NCBI GenBank assembly: GCA_903632075.3 | Contig: CAHIKZ030002622.1 | Location: forward strand, 1,385,001-1,449,000 | From: Acanthosepion pharaonis | Lineage: Eukaryota > Mollusca > Cephalopoda > Sepiida > Sepiidae | Direction of reading: 5' to 3' | Length of the DNA stretch: 64,000 nt | Notes under the pieces: generated by a model | What the model was told of the DNA's origin: nothing | The model's database searches: none | The model's input: the letters and a program-made list of their open reading frames with translations, nothing else | Shown here: positions 11,035 to 21,725 of the stretch, in pieces | Numbering within the stretch: the first letter of the stretch is position 1 | How the letters are laid out: each line of letters begins with the position of its first letter | Program-made: the position numbers and the translations under genes

Positions 11035-11305
11035 GGTATTGTAATTATTTACATTATTCAGACTGTTGTCTTCATCTTTATTTCCATATTCATATTTCAG
11101 CTATTCTAGGTGATTTGAATTTTGTATTGAGACATCCAGAAGAGTCATGGCACGTGGAACTAGATTGATCTACCCTGGTGGATGAAATAAAGGGTTCAGT
11201 TTGAAATTCCAATCACCTGAAAAAGGCTGGAGCATACAATGGTTGAAATGGGAATATGTCAATAAAGATGAGGGCAACAGTTCAAACAATGTAAATAAAA
11301 TATAT
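11035..11305. repeat. foldback repeat F, full palindromic copy
   Basis: The left half (ttatttacattattcagactg...tcatctttatt, then aggtgattt) is mirrored by the right half (aatcacctgaaa...aataaagatgaggg...caaacaatgtaaataa). Related copies are at 19810-19940. Half copies are at 21980-22090, 30815-30925 and 34570-34660. Confidence 0.7.
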
Positions 11306-11332
11306 TTTATTTACTTATTTCTTTTTGATACT

Positions 11333-11580
11333 ATTGCTTATAGTCATATTAGGTTGAAACATCATTCTTTGTACAATCATCAAAGCAACATCGAGCCTGA
11401 TGAATATGGGTGACCACTTGGGAATACCAGACGTTCTAAGCTTGGATGTGCAGGTGGTGTGGCTTATGGCCATATCACGTTGAAACATAAATTCTCATAT
11501 GATCAACAATGTTAACCAATGTCAAGCCTGGCCAGTACCTAAATGGGTGACCACTTGGGAAGACCAGACTTCTTGGTCTG
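11333..11580 (+). mobile_element. dimeric 5S-like SINE heads
   Basis: Two 5S-like segments lie in tandem, 11333-11440 and 11461-11580. They are joined by cttggatgtgcaggtggtgt, the linker that elsewhere leads into the tRNA-like module. Both keep gggtgaccacttggga (box C region). The second is the closer to 5S (tatggccatatcacgttgaa). Confidence 0.8.
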
Positions 11581-11789
11581 GCTGAGAACTTTTCTGCACC
11601 TCCTTGTAATAATCATAATAATTGTAGACATATATTATTATGGTCATGTGTACATTTCTATGTATATGTACAAGGTGGACACTGAAAAGATCTTGGCCTG
11701 AAACACTTCCAAAAATCTGATGAAATGACCAAACATCAGAATTTTTCTGAAAGAGCTTCTGGGTTTTGCCAAGAATTTACAATGCTCAT

Positions 11790-12442
11790 CTTACTTATTA
11801 TAAAACGCAGATTGTGTGTGTGTGTCTGTATGTTTATATATTGGATCGGATTTTCTACATTTTTCAAGTGGTTTCAACAAAACTTCACAGGACTGCGTAA
11901 AATTACCTTGCGGTGGTTCTGACAGTGCCCAAAATTGGAAAAACACAATTGTTTTTGCACAAAATCAATTTGAAAACACGATAAAACACGATTCTGTCGC
12001 CAGAATGAAAGGGGGACAACTCATATCGAGTTATACTTATTATAAAATCCAGGTTGTTTGTGTGTGTTCGTTTATATATGGGATCGAATTTCTTACATTT
12101 TTCAACCGATTTCACCAAAACTTCACGTTTTTTTGGCAGGTAGTGTTTCTTATTGTCTTGCACACTTTTTTCTTTATTTTTACATTCAGAATGCTTTAAA
12201 AATTCCATTTACAAGACAATTTTTTATGATAAAATTCTATTCAATCGATAGACTCATAACGATTTGGGTTTGACCAATTTGTAAAAAAAAAAACAAAAAA
12301 AACAAAAATAAACTAATTAAGACATGTGTGTCCGTCAACCTTAAACAATAATCTTTGTCAATTTTATTTTTCAGTCTTTATGATGGTCAATACTTGGTCT
12401 ATCTCTTACTGTTACATCCCCGGGTAACGCCGGGTTCTACTG

Positions 12443-12446
<4 letters not shown>
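11790..12446 (+). mobile_element. non-autonomous Helitron
   Basis: The 3' end has a GC-rich hairpin (cccgg-gtaacg-ccggg, 12419-12434) 8 bp before CTAA at 12443-12446, followed by T. This is the Helitron CTRR rule. The 5' end is probably tcttacttattataaaacgc near 11788. The same 5' sequence recurs at about 12033 (tacttattataaaatccagg), so the element has an internal 5' duplication. No Rep/helicase coding. Confidence 0.75.

Positions 12447-12448
<2 letters not shown>

Positions 12449-12480
<32 letters not shown>
12449..12480. repeat. (TA)n microsatellite
   Basis: Alternating TA directly after the Helitron 3' end. Confidence 0.95.
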
Positions 12481-12481
<1 letters not shown>

Positions 12482-14130
12482 TAAGATAATGAAGGGTTTG
12501 GTAATCTGTATGGATAATACCAAAGAGGATGTAATTCAGAGAGCTCAATGTAACAACAGAGCAAATATTAATTAAATTAAAAAACAGACATTTACATGTT
12601 TTTATTTGTTTTTTTATCTTATTTTTAATACAAGTTTTTGAGGGATAGTTTTAGATTGATGTAAGGTGACAGAGGGAGTGGGAGGACCATAGAATGATCT
12701 AAATTAGAAATGGAAGGTGTTTAAATCCATATTTATTAAGTTATGTAGGTTTAAGTGTACTCAGTCAAGAGGCCAGACAATTTGACCTCTTAAATAAATC
12801 TATTGACAAGGAAAGAAGAAGACAAATGGTAAAGCAGGGGAGGGGGTAAAGATGGAAGAAGAAAGAGTGAAACAGAGGAGGGGGCAAAGAAGAAAGAGTG
12901 AATTATCATATGTATCTCAAACTAATGGAGATTAATAATATCACATCATGTTGAGTAAGTCATCAGATAATGGGTGAACTATAGAAGAATAGAATATTCT
13001 TACAGATTGCAATTAATTATGGGCATTATTATATCCATGATATGATAAAACCTTATTTCACAGACAGAACAGAATAGCTGAAGGAAAAATAATGACAAAC
13101 ATGCTTTATTCTCAGAGAGTTTCATACTACTAAGTCATAGACACAATTATATGCACATATTTATGTGTCTCACACAAACTATATCATATGTCTGCAACAG
13201 CAAGCAGTGTGAAAAGGTGACAAAAAGATAGGGTCTTGTGATAATTCCTGTTGGGAATTATTATCTGCTGGAATATTCTTCTGTATTTATTGAGAAGCCA
13301 TATTTAGGATTTCAGATTCGAGTGGCCTGAATTTCACTATATTCCTAGTGAGGACATATTCCTCTGAAACCAGAAATGGTGATCATGGGTTTTTCCCATT
13401 ATGAAGACTGTGGGATGTGAATAGTTTCTATATCTGATGAAGATATATTGCCAAAGGAAAATGACGTGTAAGCTGCATCATATGGCAGTGGGTTGGGAGA
13501 AGCTGGTTTAGCCTCAGTCCAGGTGAGGCAAGGGCCTTGCCCGTGCTAAAAGAGCAACTGCTCGATTTGACTCCTGGAAGCTGACTGATGGACTGGCCAC
13601 TTTTGTCACTATGAAGTGATGTCACTAAACGGCTGTCATGTGACCTAGGTGACTTGCTCCTGACCAAAGGGTGGTAATCGTCTTTTGTGTTAAGACAAGA
13701 AAAAAAAGTGGAAAACTTTTTTTATCAACTATATATTTTGTCTTCTTTAGATTGGCTTCTTCACATCAGAATGAAAGAAATCTGTGTGTTTCTTTGTGTT
13801 TTAATATTAAATTGTTAATATGTTTCTTTTGTTGGCGTCTTCCGGTGGGAATGAAAATAAAATTGTGTGAATTTTTTTTTTTTTTTTGTCGTTCTAAAGC
13901 CACTATTTTAATTTGTGATGAAGGTTGTTGATCACCTTATGCTATTTAGGGTTTGACGTAGACGTTTTTGATAAGATGTTATTTTGTTGTAATTCTGACA
14001 GAAACAAAGAAAGATTTAGCAGAAATTCACTGCAAAAGACCTGGGAGAAAATTAAGAAAAATTTGACTGGAGGGTCGAACAATTTCTGACAGAAATTCCT
14101 CCTTGTCTGAGAAGGATTATTTGTAAATCA
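12481..14130. other. no recognisable gene
   Basis: AT-rich sequence with two weak purine-rich repeats near 12830-12900 and a loose duplication near 13745-13870 (ttggcttcttcac / ttggcgtcttccgg). No supported ORF or mobile element. Confidence 0.45.
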
Positions 14131-14134
14131 TAAT

Positions 14135-14355
14135 GAGATAATTGAAATTTTTTGGGCACATAGTGAGAAAAGAAGGCCTGGAGAACTTGACACTCTCATG
14201 ACATATTGAAGACAAGTGGGAAAGGGAAACATTGCAAGTAACCTATCTAATGAGCTTGGCAGAACATGGATATTAAAAAGGTAAATATTGCTAGGAAGTG
14301 GTGAAGAGCCATGATCACACACATTCTGAAGAGATATGGCATATAGAAAGACTGA
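14135..14355 (+). pseudogene. RTE-type LINE 3' end fragment
   Basis: Frames carry LKFFGHIVRKEGLENLTLS, the block conserved in all RTE copies here, then TYLMSLAE. The end is atggcatatagaaaga, the decayed version of the family's GGCACATAGAAGAAG end. Confidence 0.75.
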
Positions 14356-14522
14356 TGAATAACCATATGAATGTTTTATGCCATAGAGTAAAAATGTAAA
14401 GCCAGCAAGTATATTTGCAAGTATGTCAGCAATCTTGTGGAAAAATGTGCTTGCTAATTTGAGGAGTTAATATTTACATTGTAATGTGTGGAGGGATATT
14501 GGTGTGCGAGATGGACATTGTC

Positions 14523-14870
14523 CTCACTAGGTGTCCCATACAAAATTCAACATTAAATAACCCAGCAACAGTTGACATGTCATAAAATCAACTAATGGAT
14601 ATTTTAAATTTGGATAAAGGTTAGTGAGGCTAATCTAGGTGATCATTGCTAGTGAGTAGTGAGTTTGATCCTCACTAGGTGACCCATACAAAATTCAACA
14701 TTAAATATCCCAGCAGGGGTTGATATGCTATAAAATAAACTAACAGGTATTTCAACATTGGTTAATGCTTATTGAAGCTACTCTGGTTGACTATTGATAC
14801 TGAGTAATGAGTTTGATACTCACTAGGTGCCCCATACAAAAATCAACCTTAAGTGACAACAAGGGTTGAT
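14523..14870 (+). repeat. 148-bp tandem repeat containing the shared retroposon tail
   Basis: ctcactaggtg recurs at 14523, 14671 and 14819 (148 bp apart). Each unit includes cattaaataacccag...gttgatatgctataaaa, the tail used by family B and by the 5S/tRNA SINE. Confidence 0.8.
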
Positions 14871-14894
14871 CTCAACAAAATCCAGAGACTGATA

Positions 14895-15345
14895 TGCAAT
14901 GTGATTGGCCCTGATCTGGCATCTCATTTACAGTCACTCTCTCACAGATGTGCTAACGTGTCCCTCTGTCTTTTCTACAGATACTTTCATGGTAACTGTT
15001 CCGACAAGCTATTTTTGCTGGTTCCCAATCTACCTGAATTTAAGCATGCTACTAGATTGGCATCTCAGTCCTACCTTTTCACTGTCAAAACGGTTAAATG
15101 TAGCCATCTTCTACTCCAATAGCTTCATGTCTCACACTTCCCGCCCGGGGAACTCCCTTCCTCTTACACGCTTCCCTGATTGCTATAATCTCCAAATATT
15201 TAAATGCAATGTCAATTGACATCTCCAGATGCCTTGATCTATTCCTCATCCTTCTCTTCATCCTTTCCTCTATCACTCCTCTTTACTCTTGCTCCCACTT
15301 TCTGTTACCCCTTGGGTGCTTGTTTGGGGTGAAATGCTTTTAAAA
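14895..15345 (+). pseudogene. jockey-like LINE ORF2 C-terminus and 3' end
   Basis: Frames read LPEFKHATRLASQSY and SHTSRPGNSLPLTRFPDCYN, then FKCNVN. This is the terminal W/GNSLP...YNL..FK block of jockey-type LINEs, with about three frameshifts. The 3' tail (gtgcttgtttggggtgaaat) ends at about 15345. It lies just upstream of the host exon, in the same orientation. Confidence 0.75.
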
Positions 15346-15507
15346 AAATATATATAAATCAACCAACCTAAAACTAATTCATTGCTTTTTAAATTATAAA
15401 TACAGTATATTAATCTTTAGGACAAAAGCAAAGATTTTTATTTACTTATATTCCTTTTTTTTTTTTTTTTCTTTTATTTCATTCCTTATCTTTGGTATAT
15501 TTTTCAG

Positions 15508-15812
15508 AATCCAACTCAAATCTTGCAAAAGACAACCAAGTGAAAACAGAAAATAATGAAAAGTCTCAATTAGTGATACGAAATATAACGAGAAAAATAT
15601 CTGTTCCCAAATTCATTCCTCGACAAGCCATGAACAAAACTAGTCACCAACCCCAGGTGAAAGGCAAACTGGACAAAGCCTTGCGTGCTACAGCAGTACA
15701 GTTGGGAGATGTCCAGGGTCCAGAGCTTCCAGAAGAAATGCAGACATTTCGCAAAGATATACAATTGTCTTTGGATAAAACCAGACAAGAAATTAGAAAG
15801 CGTGTTTCCCAG
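15508..15812 (+). CDS. penultimate coding exon of an unidentified host gene
   Basis: Acceptor: a long T-rich tract from about 15455 ends in ttttcag at 15507. Donor: cag|gtaaca at 15812/15813. The exon is 305 nt and fully open in one frame. It starts at codon position 2 (intron phase 1) and ends after a complete codon (phase 0). The peptide begins SNSNLAKDNQVKTENN, has a basic middle (ISVPKFIPRQAM) and ends in a charged, probably helical segment (EEMQTFRKDIQLSLDKTRQE). It joins in phase to the exon at 16276. Composition is unlike the surrounding decayed LINEs. I do not recognise the family. The start codon and upstream exons are not visible. It might be a retained pseudo-exon, but splice signals and phase agree. 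Confidence 0.65.
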
Positions 15813-15963
15813 GTAACACATTTATATACTAATATTTTATTCTCTTTGTCAAATTACAAAGGTCTAAGAGTAGGAAAACTCTGAATATCGAAGAAATTAA
15901 TAGATTTTATTTTTAATCTGATATTAATTCTTTTTACTCTAAATGTTATTTTTAGCATTTGAT

Positions 15964-16150
15964 TAGACCCGTGGTTCCTGATGTGGGGTGCACACCCAAC
16001 GGAGGTGGGGGGTGGGGGGGATTTTATTTTATTTGGTGGTTGGGTGGTGGTCGTTATTCGAGAATGAATTATTAACATACATACGTACAAATATTTTTAT
16101 GTATGTATACTGATATACACCGTATGTAATAACTCACACACATAGAACAA
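15964..16150 (-). mobile_element. decayed hAT-like fragment in the intron
   Basis: gtggttcctgatgtggggtg, ttattcgagaatgaattatt and the (catac) stretch match, in inverted order, the hAT at 36719-37085. It lies wholly within the 463-bp intron 15813-16275. Confidence 0.5.
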
Positions 16151-16275
16151 GGTTATGGTGTACATATTAAGATAAAGGGGCCAAGGTACTTTTATGTTGT
16201 TTGAAGTTTAGCACAAATAGATTTTTTTCTATAACAGCCATGTTTTTTTAATTTGTTTTATGGATTTTTTTGAAG

Positions 16276-16335
16276 CTTTCAGAAGCAGATAAAGAAGTCG
16301 TTGCACAGAAGATGTTAAAAATTCAGAAAGACTAA
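16276..16335 (+). CDS. terminal coding exon of the same host gene
   Basis: Preceded by tttttttgaag (AG acceptor, 16275). Reads LSEADKEVVAQKMLKIQKD and stops at TAA 16333-16335, in phase 0 with the preceding exon and continuing its helical character. A strong donor-like AAG|GTAAGA at 16370/16371, 35 nt after the stop, suggests a spliced 3' UTR. The other two frames close earlier. No polyadenylation signal is close. Confidence 0.55.
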   Translation, partial: LSEADKEVVAQKMLKIQKD

Positions 16336-16459
16336 GATTCTTCAAAAATACAACCACCTGTCGTATTAAGGTAAGAATTCCTTTTTCTCCATTGCTTACG
16401 AACTGACACAGATTGTGGATAAGTTCACTTATGTTCCTGATATAACAGGACATCATGCA

Positions 16460-18395
16460 TATCTCTTAGACCTATTCTCACATCTCCTTCCTGACTTTCC
16501 CCCCTCTCATGGAGCACAAAAACTTTGTAATATCCCTATCATGGCCTAGGAAATTTCCAGATTTATCAAAATAAACATCACACACACCTCCTAGGCCTCT
16601 TCTCACATCCTGTCCTGAAAAATGTCAGTCCAGGCTCATGTCAGATTGTGCTGCAGCCATAGCTCACCGTAACCACCACTATTACAATATCTACCAAGAG
16701 AACAGTGTAGTAGGACCTTTGATGCACACAGAACTGCTCATAATCATTGCAAGGGAGTTCTAGAACATGCAAAGTGCAGCTATGCACACGTAGTCCAAAC
16801 CAAGGTTGAAAACAAAACACATGGAACCAGTGAGTTCTGGAAAAATTGTTACAAAATTCTCACTAGAAGCAAGACATCATAAATGGTCCTGAAGTTACTT
16901 TATTCTTAGATAAAGCAAAGTTCTTTGCCTCTAACTCTGTGTTAGATAACAAGGGCCATCTCTTTCTTGACTTTCCCCCTCTCATGGAGCACAGACTTTG
17001 TAATATCTATAACATGGCCTGGCAACTTTCCAGTTTTATAAAAATCCTTGAGCCTAAGAAAGCTACTGGTCCAGATAAAATCACGCTGGTTGTTCGTAAG
17101 AACATTAGCCCAGAGTTGTCTCTGATCTAGACAAACTGCTGCCTGATGATGAAATCCTTCTCAAATCTGTAGGTGTCAAGTGTGTGCCCTCTTTTCAAGA
17201 ATGCAGGTGAACTTACATCTCTATCACAATATTGGTCCATCAACCTCAAGTGTCATCAGCAAACTCTTTCAGGTTATCACTCTTTTGACAATCAACAAGA
17301 AGATGGTTGATCACCCCAACAGAGACAACTACCTGAGAGACAAACAATATGAATTTCACTTAGTTAGGTCCACTGCTGATATCCTGTCATTATGCACAGA
17401 ATCAGTAAGGCATTAAATTTATCATGAGGATGATCGCCTTAGATATATTGAAGACCTTTGACAAAGTGTAACATAGTGGGTCGCTACACAAACTCTTGAG
17501 CTATGGAATCACTGGAAGAGTTTTTTCAATAATCAAATTCTTCCTAACAGGTAACTCCATGAAGGTCATCATTAATGGCCAGTCCTTTCTGCTTTATATT
17601 AATGATCTGCCAAAGAGCCTACTCTTTCTTTAGTGAATATCTATGCAGATGATACAGTGGTATAAGAGTGCACGTCCAAAAATCTAGATGACCAGACTCT
17701 GGCAGCTGACCTCTGACCAAGCTCTAATAGCTCAGAAGGGAAAAACTAGCTGATCACATTCAATACACACTGAGCAGTTCCTGTTTTTTCACCTATCATG
17801 ATGAATGGTGTTCTCTCTAGGAAGGCCCTTTGCCTTGAACACCTATTGGAACTTAAGATCACCCCAGACCTCAAATAGAACTCGTATGTATGATCCATCA
17901 CTAAAGATGCTAATAAAATAGTCAGTTCCCTGTACTGCTCCAGTGAGTATCAGACTCTTCTTGCTCTGTTCTTCTTTTACAAGAACCAGATCAGGTCAAA
18001 AATAAAGTGCTGCTGTCGTAAACTTACTGGAGCAGTCTTGATAGAATTCAAAATGTTTACTCAGTCTTGTGGGTGATGCTTTATTTTCCGCTTGACAAAT
18101 TCTTTTCCACAGATGAAATGTTGCAAGCCTCTTGCTATTCTATCACTATTTCCATAGCAAATGATCTGATAAGCTACATTCCTTTTCTATCAATATTTTT
18201 ATCTTAATCTTTCTCTTTGTTTTCTCAATTTTATGAATTTAAACACAGTACTAGAATGGCGGCTCGGTCTCATCATTTTATAGTTGAAATTGCTACATGT
18301 AACCCTAAGTTCTATGCTAACAGTTCTTTTGCATCTTAGAGGCTTTATTGCCTTGCTTGAGGTGTGAAATGATTAAAAATCTTTTGATTAAAAAA
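16460..18395 (+). pseudogene. jockey-like LINE, decayed reverse transcriptase
   Basis: Order of remnants: a pre-RT block (IAHRNHHYYNIYQENS near 16665), RT start KKATGPDKI (17052), SVISKLFQVITLL (17240), YEFHLVRSTADI (17350), LYINDLPKSL (17595) and the catalytic IYADDTVV (17639-17662). The C-terminal third is scrambled. The 3' end repeats the gaatttaaacacagtactag block, and the tail tcttagaggctttattgcct ends at about 18390. Stops and frameshifts are frequent. It sits immediately downstream of the host terminal exon, same strand. Confidence 0.8.
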
Positions 18396-18454
18396 TGATT
18401 GAAAATCATTTATTGTTCTCCTTCCTTAATAATTTTTCTTTTTTTTTTATATTC

Positions 18455-18800
18455 TTTCACACTTGTGCCTTAGAAGCTTTATTGCCTTGCTTGGGATGAA
18501 ATGATTAAAAAAAGTTTCACCAATTCTAACAGCTTAAACCTGCCATGCCACAGAATCAAATCATCCTCATTCTCTTTGTATTTCATTAGTAAGAAGGAAG
18601 TTCTATTCTGACTCCCAAGAGGATGCTTTCCTGACTACTACAATCTTAACCACTTCAAATTTAGGTCTAACTATTCTCTTTCTCACATATCCTTATAAAT
18701 TGTGCTTCTTACTTCTTACAACAACCTCCTTCAGTAACCCTCTACCTTGAGTGACTCATGGTGAACATTACTAAAAATAAAATAAAAAAAAGGACCATGG
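18455..18800 (+). repeat. two further LINE 3' tails
   Basis: gtgccttagaagctttattg at 18465 and ctctaccttgagtgactcatgg at 18738, each followed by A-rich sequence. They are the two tail types seen elsewhere. 18801-19244 shows nothing else. Confidence 0.6.
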
Positions 18801-19244
18801 AATCTTATATGCCACCAAATATTGTAAGTTAAAAGCTTATAAATCAACAGAAAAACATTGGCATAATTCATTGATGGATGTACATACTGAGAAAAATATT
18901 TTTGAATACTTTTATTTCTTTTATATCTAAAGGGATTTTTTTTTCAAGGGGAGCGTGGGAGAAGAGAGAACTTCACCCCTCTCTTATTCCAAATACTGAA
19001 TAAGGCACATACAAAACAAACAAGACTTGAAACTCTGTAAAATTTGAAAGGAAAAGATATTTATTACATTAACGTAAAAATAATATAGCAGAATACAAAG
19101 TTTACAATAAGCTTGAACAAAAATTTCCTTTTGTGCACCTTATAAAAGGCAAGATAACCAATTAAAAAAAATATGGCTCATAACAGAGATATCAATTATT
19201 CAACAAACTTTCAATAATCAAAAAAAATCTAGAGAAGGTTCAAT

Positions 19245-19548
19245 AAGTTAAGCACCATGTGTGATACACACTTTGGCGATCATGTTTTTTTTCAAGTCAT
19301 GGTTGACTAGGCAAAATATTTTCCCACAGTAGGTTGCCATTTTTTTCTGTGGTAGACTAGCTGCCAACCAAAACTATAGAACCCAGTCTGGTATGTTGTT
19401 CAACTCATAGCTGGGGAAGAAGAGATGGATTCTTACCTTTCCCAAGGGTATTTGCATGTAAGTGAATGTAATGAACTTGACTGGAATTTGAACCCTGCTC
19501 TCTGATTTCTCAGTCTGAGCTGATATCCATTACACCACAATGCAAAGC
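19245..19548 (-). mobile_element. tRNA-derived SINE, family A
   Basis: On the minus strand: tgtggtgtaatggatatcag, gggttcaaattccagtcaag (box B-like), gtaagaatccatctc, ctatgagttgaaca, and a decayed hairpin segment before gtgtgtatcacacat. About 300 bp. Confidence 0.8.
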
Positions 19549-19809
19549 TACAATAGAAATTCCATTTTTAAAAAAGGTTCAAAATATAGAAACTTTTACC
19601 AATTGAAAGATCTTTAGAGAAGGTACAATACAATTCCTATAAAAAAATGTTTGAAAGACAAAGGTGTATCTCTTTTTCAAATTTGAAAATTAAATGACAA
19701 ACCATCTGTCTTGACTGATTATTTCTGGTAGTTCTTTTTGAGCCATTCTATTTTTAGAAAATTTAACAAACAAATGTTTCACATTTAACATATTTCTAGA
19801 TTTCTGAGA

Positions 19810-19940
19810 TGAGGTATTGTTAATTTTTACACAATTCACATTGTTTGGACTGCTGTCCTCGTCTTATATGGCTGAAATGTTGTAAATAGGACAATAAAGA
19901 TGAGGACAATAATCCAGACAATGTAAATAGTGTAAATAAA
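19810..19940. repeat. foldback repeat F, compact copy
   Basis: ttacacaattcacattgtttgg...gtcctcgtcttat is mirrored by ataaagatgaggac...ccagacaatgtaaatagtgt. Arms are about 45 bp with a loop of about 35 bp. Confidence 0.75.
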
Positions 19941-20204
19941 TTAGTTAATTTTTTATCAAATGTCTGGCTTTTTTGACATTTTCTTTAAAAAATGTAAATC
20001 TTAAAAGCAAGTGTAGAAGACAAAACTAGACTATTATAATATTTATTTTATTATTACCTTTTAACAACCATTTATTTAATTTACGTTTTTTTTTATACAA
20101 ATTTTTATATTCTCCCATCAAGAGAAAGAGCAATAAACAAACTTAGTGTGTTATATTATTTTTTAATTATTTTATAATCACCTTTTAATTATTTTACATT
20201 ACTT
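19941..20204. other. no recognisable feature
   Basis: AT-rich sequence only. Confidence 0.4.
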
Positions 20205-20437
20205 TTTAATAATCGTCCTGGGTACAATGATAAACTACATCTGGCAGCAAGGCCTCTGATTAGGAGGTTTTGAGAAGCATGGAATTACCTTTTAATTGCT
20301 GTTGTTCCCAGGTCCACCCTGACCTGTTAGGGTCCAGCTATGGGCAAATAGTTAATCCTCAAACTGGTGTCAAAACAGTATGAAAGTATAAAAATACATT
20401 TTATACTAAAAAAGATTATCAGCAGTACATTAAAAAA

Positions 20438-20455
<18 letters not shown>
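20205..20455 (+). mobile_element. retroposon family B, truncated copy
   Basis: gtcctgggtacaatgataaac, caaggcctctgattaggagg, ggtccaccctgacctg and ccagctatgggcaaatagtt match the copy at 2090-2613. The 3' part runs into poly(A) and (TA)n. Confidence 0.8.

Positions 20456-20504
<49 letters not shown>
20455..20504. repeat. (TA)n microsatellite
   Basis: About 25 TA units after a 23-bp A run. Confidence 0.95.
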
Positions 20505-20507
<3 letters not shown>

Positions 20508-20905
20508 AAAGTATATAATTGGTATATACAGAATGAATTCCAATAACCAACAATTACTATTCTTAAAATTAATTCTTTATATTAAATTTTATCATATAAT
20601 TTTATAATTATTAGTTAGTATAAATTATTTTTAATATTACACGTATTTAAAGATCTGAAAAGCTATTATAGCATGATTTTGTTGTCAAGCTTTTGAATCT
20701 TTCTATATTTCGTTTTTGATTGGTTATTCTAGCTTTTGTAACAATGTTTCCCCCCTAGTGTAGGATCGTTAATTAATCTGAAACTTTTAAAACCATTTAT
20801 TTTATTTTCAACATCATCACTTGATAAGACACAGAGTGTGTTGAAACAAAATGGCTATTTTGTAGTGATTTTATAACATACTTATGTTATAATTTTTTAA
20901 AAAAT
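20505..20905. other. no recognisable feature
   Basis: AT-rich sequence between two microsatellites. Confidence 0.4.
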
Positions 20906-20907
20906 AA

Positions 20908-20946
<39 letters not shown>
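20908..20946. repeat. (TA)n microsatellite
   Basis: Runs directly into the left arm of the palindromic element 20945-21115. Confidence 0.95.
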
Positions 20947-20954
<8 letters not shown>

Positions 20955-21115
20955 TGATTTAAAATATGATTTTCTGCTACACAGTTCTATCACTTGAGGA
21001 TGATATGGAACTAATGTCTTTAATTTAATTATAAAATTAAATTCGGACCTTCCATTTTTGAAACATGGTTAGAACTGTGTAGTGGAAAAACGATATTTTA
21101 AATCAATTTATTTAT
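20945..21115. mobile_element. palindromic element with 44-bp inverted arms
   Basis: The left arm at 20945-20988 (ataaataaattgatttaaaa ... ctacacagttct) matches the inverted right arm 21071-21115 at nearly every base. The loop is about 82 bp, AT-rich and non-coding. It may be a MITE. The left flank is pure (TA)n, so the outer end is uncertain. Confidence 0.75.
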
Positions 21116-21225
21116 AATGATAATGCTCTGTAAATTTACATTACATTAGCACTATTTTGTAAAAATAAAAATATCTATAAGAACACCGGATTATATATGT
21201 TACTGTTCTTTCTTTTTATTTATAT

Positions 21226-21289
<64 letters not shown>
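21226..21289. repeat. (CA)n(TA)n microsatellite
   Basis: Compound array, directly followed by a family B tail (acattttgaaaaaaagaat...gagttgatatgctgc, 21292-21350). Confidence 0.95.
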
Positions 21290-21291
<2 letters not shown>

Positions 21292-21350
21292 ATCAATACA
21301 TTTTGAAAAAAAGAATTAACCATAAAGAGTTGATATGCTGCTAAACAAAC
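21292..21350 (+). repeat. family B retroposon tail
   Basis: ttaaccataaagagttgata followed by tgctgctaaacaaac. Confidence 0.6.
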
Positions 21351-21649
21351 TTTCTAATAAAAATTTTATACAGCGAAATGTACATTCATTTTTTTTTTTT
21401 CTTTATTTTAGAAGTGGAATATATTTATACTGAGTTAATAATTCTAAAATATTTCTTTTTCAGATGATCCTTGTTATAAAGCACCTTTTCAGCAGTGTCT
21501 GAAATCTTGAGTTAATTTATTTTCATTATTCCACATGCGGTCAGCTCACACAAGATATCCTGCATCAACCAAAAATAATGAACTCCTGAAGATGGTGAGA
21601 AGGTACTTGGCTGAAACAAAAAAAAAAATATGTATGGAATAACTTTTCA

Positions 21650-21725
21650 TTGCAACTTATCAATCTCTGCCTGTGTCATCTGCATATCTTACGTTGCTAA
21701 GATTGGGGTTGCCAATAATGAATCC
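21650..21725 (-). pseudogene. RTE LINE reverse transcriptase shard
   Basis: tgcatatcttacgttgctaa...caataatgaatcc matches, in the same orientation, the RTE RT segment at 45602-45645. Too short for anything more. 21351-21649 and 21726-21979 show nothing else. Confidence 0.45.

Noticed and set aside
11725..12273. Membrane-protein-like ORFs
   Set aside because: They lie inside the Helitron and reflect its T-rich sequence.
20327..20509. ORF with a long YIYIYI run (also 22293-22680, 42336-42563)
   Set aside because: Translation of (TA)n microsatellites, not protein. Only the zinc-finger end after 22456 was kept.
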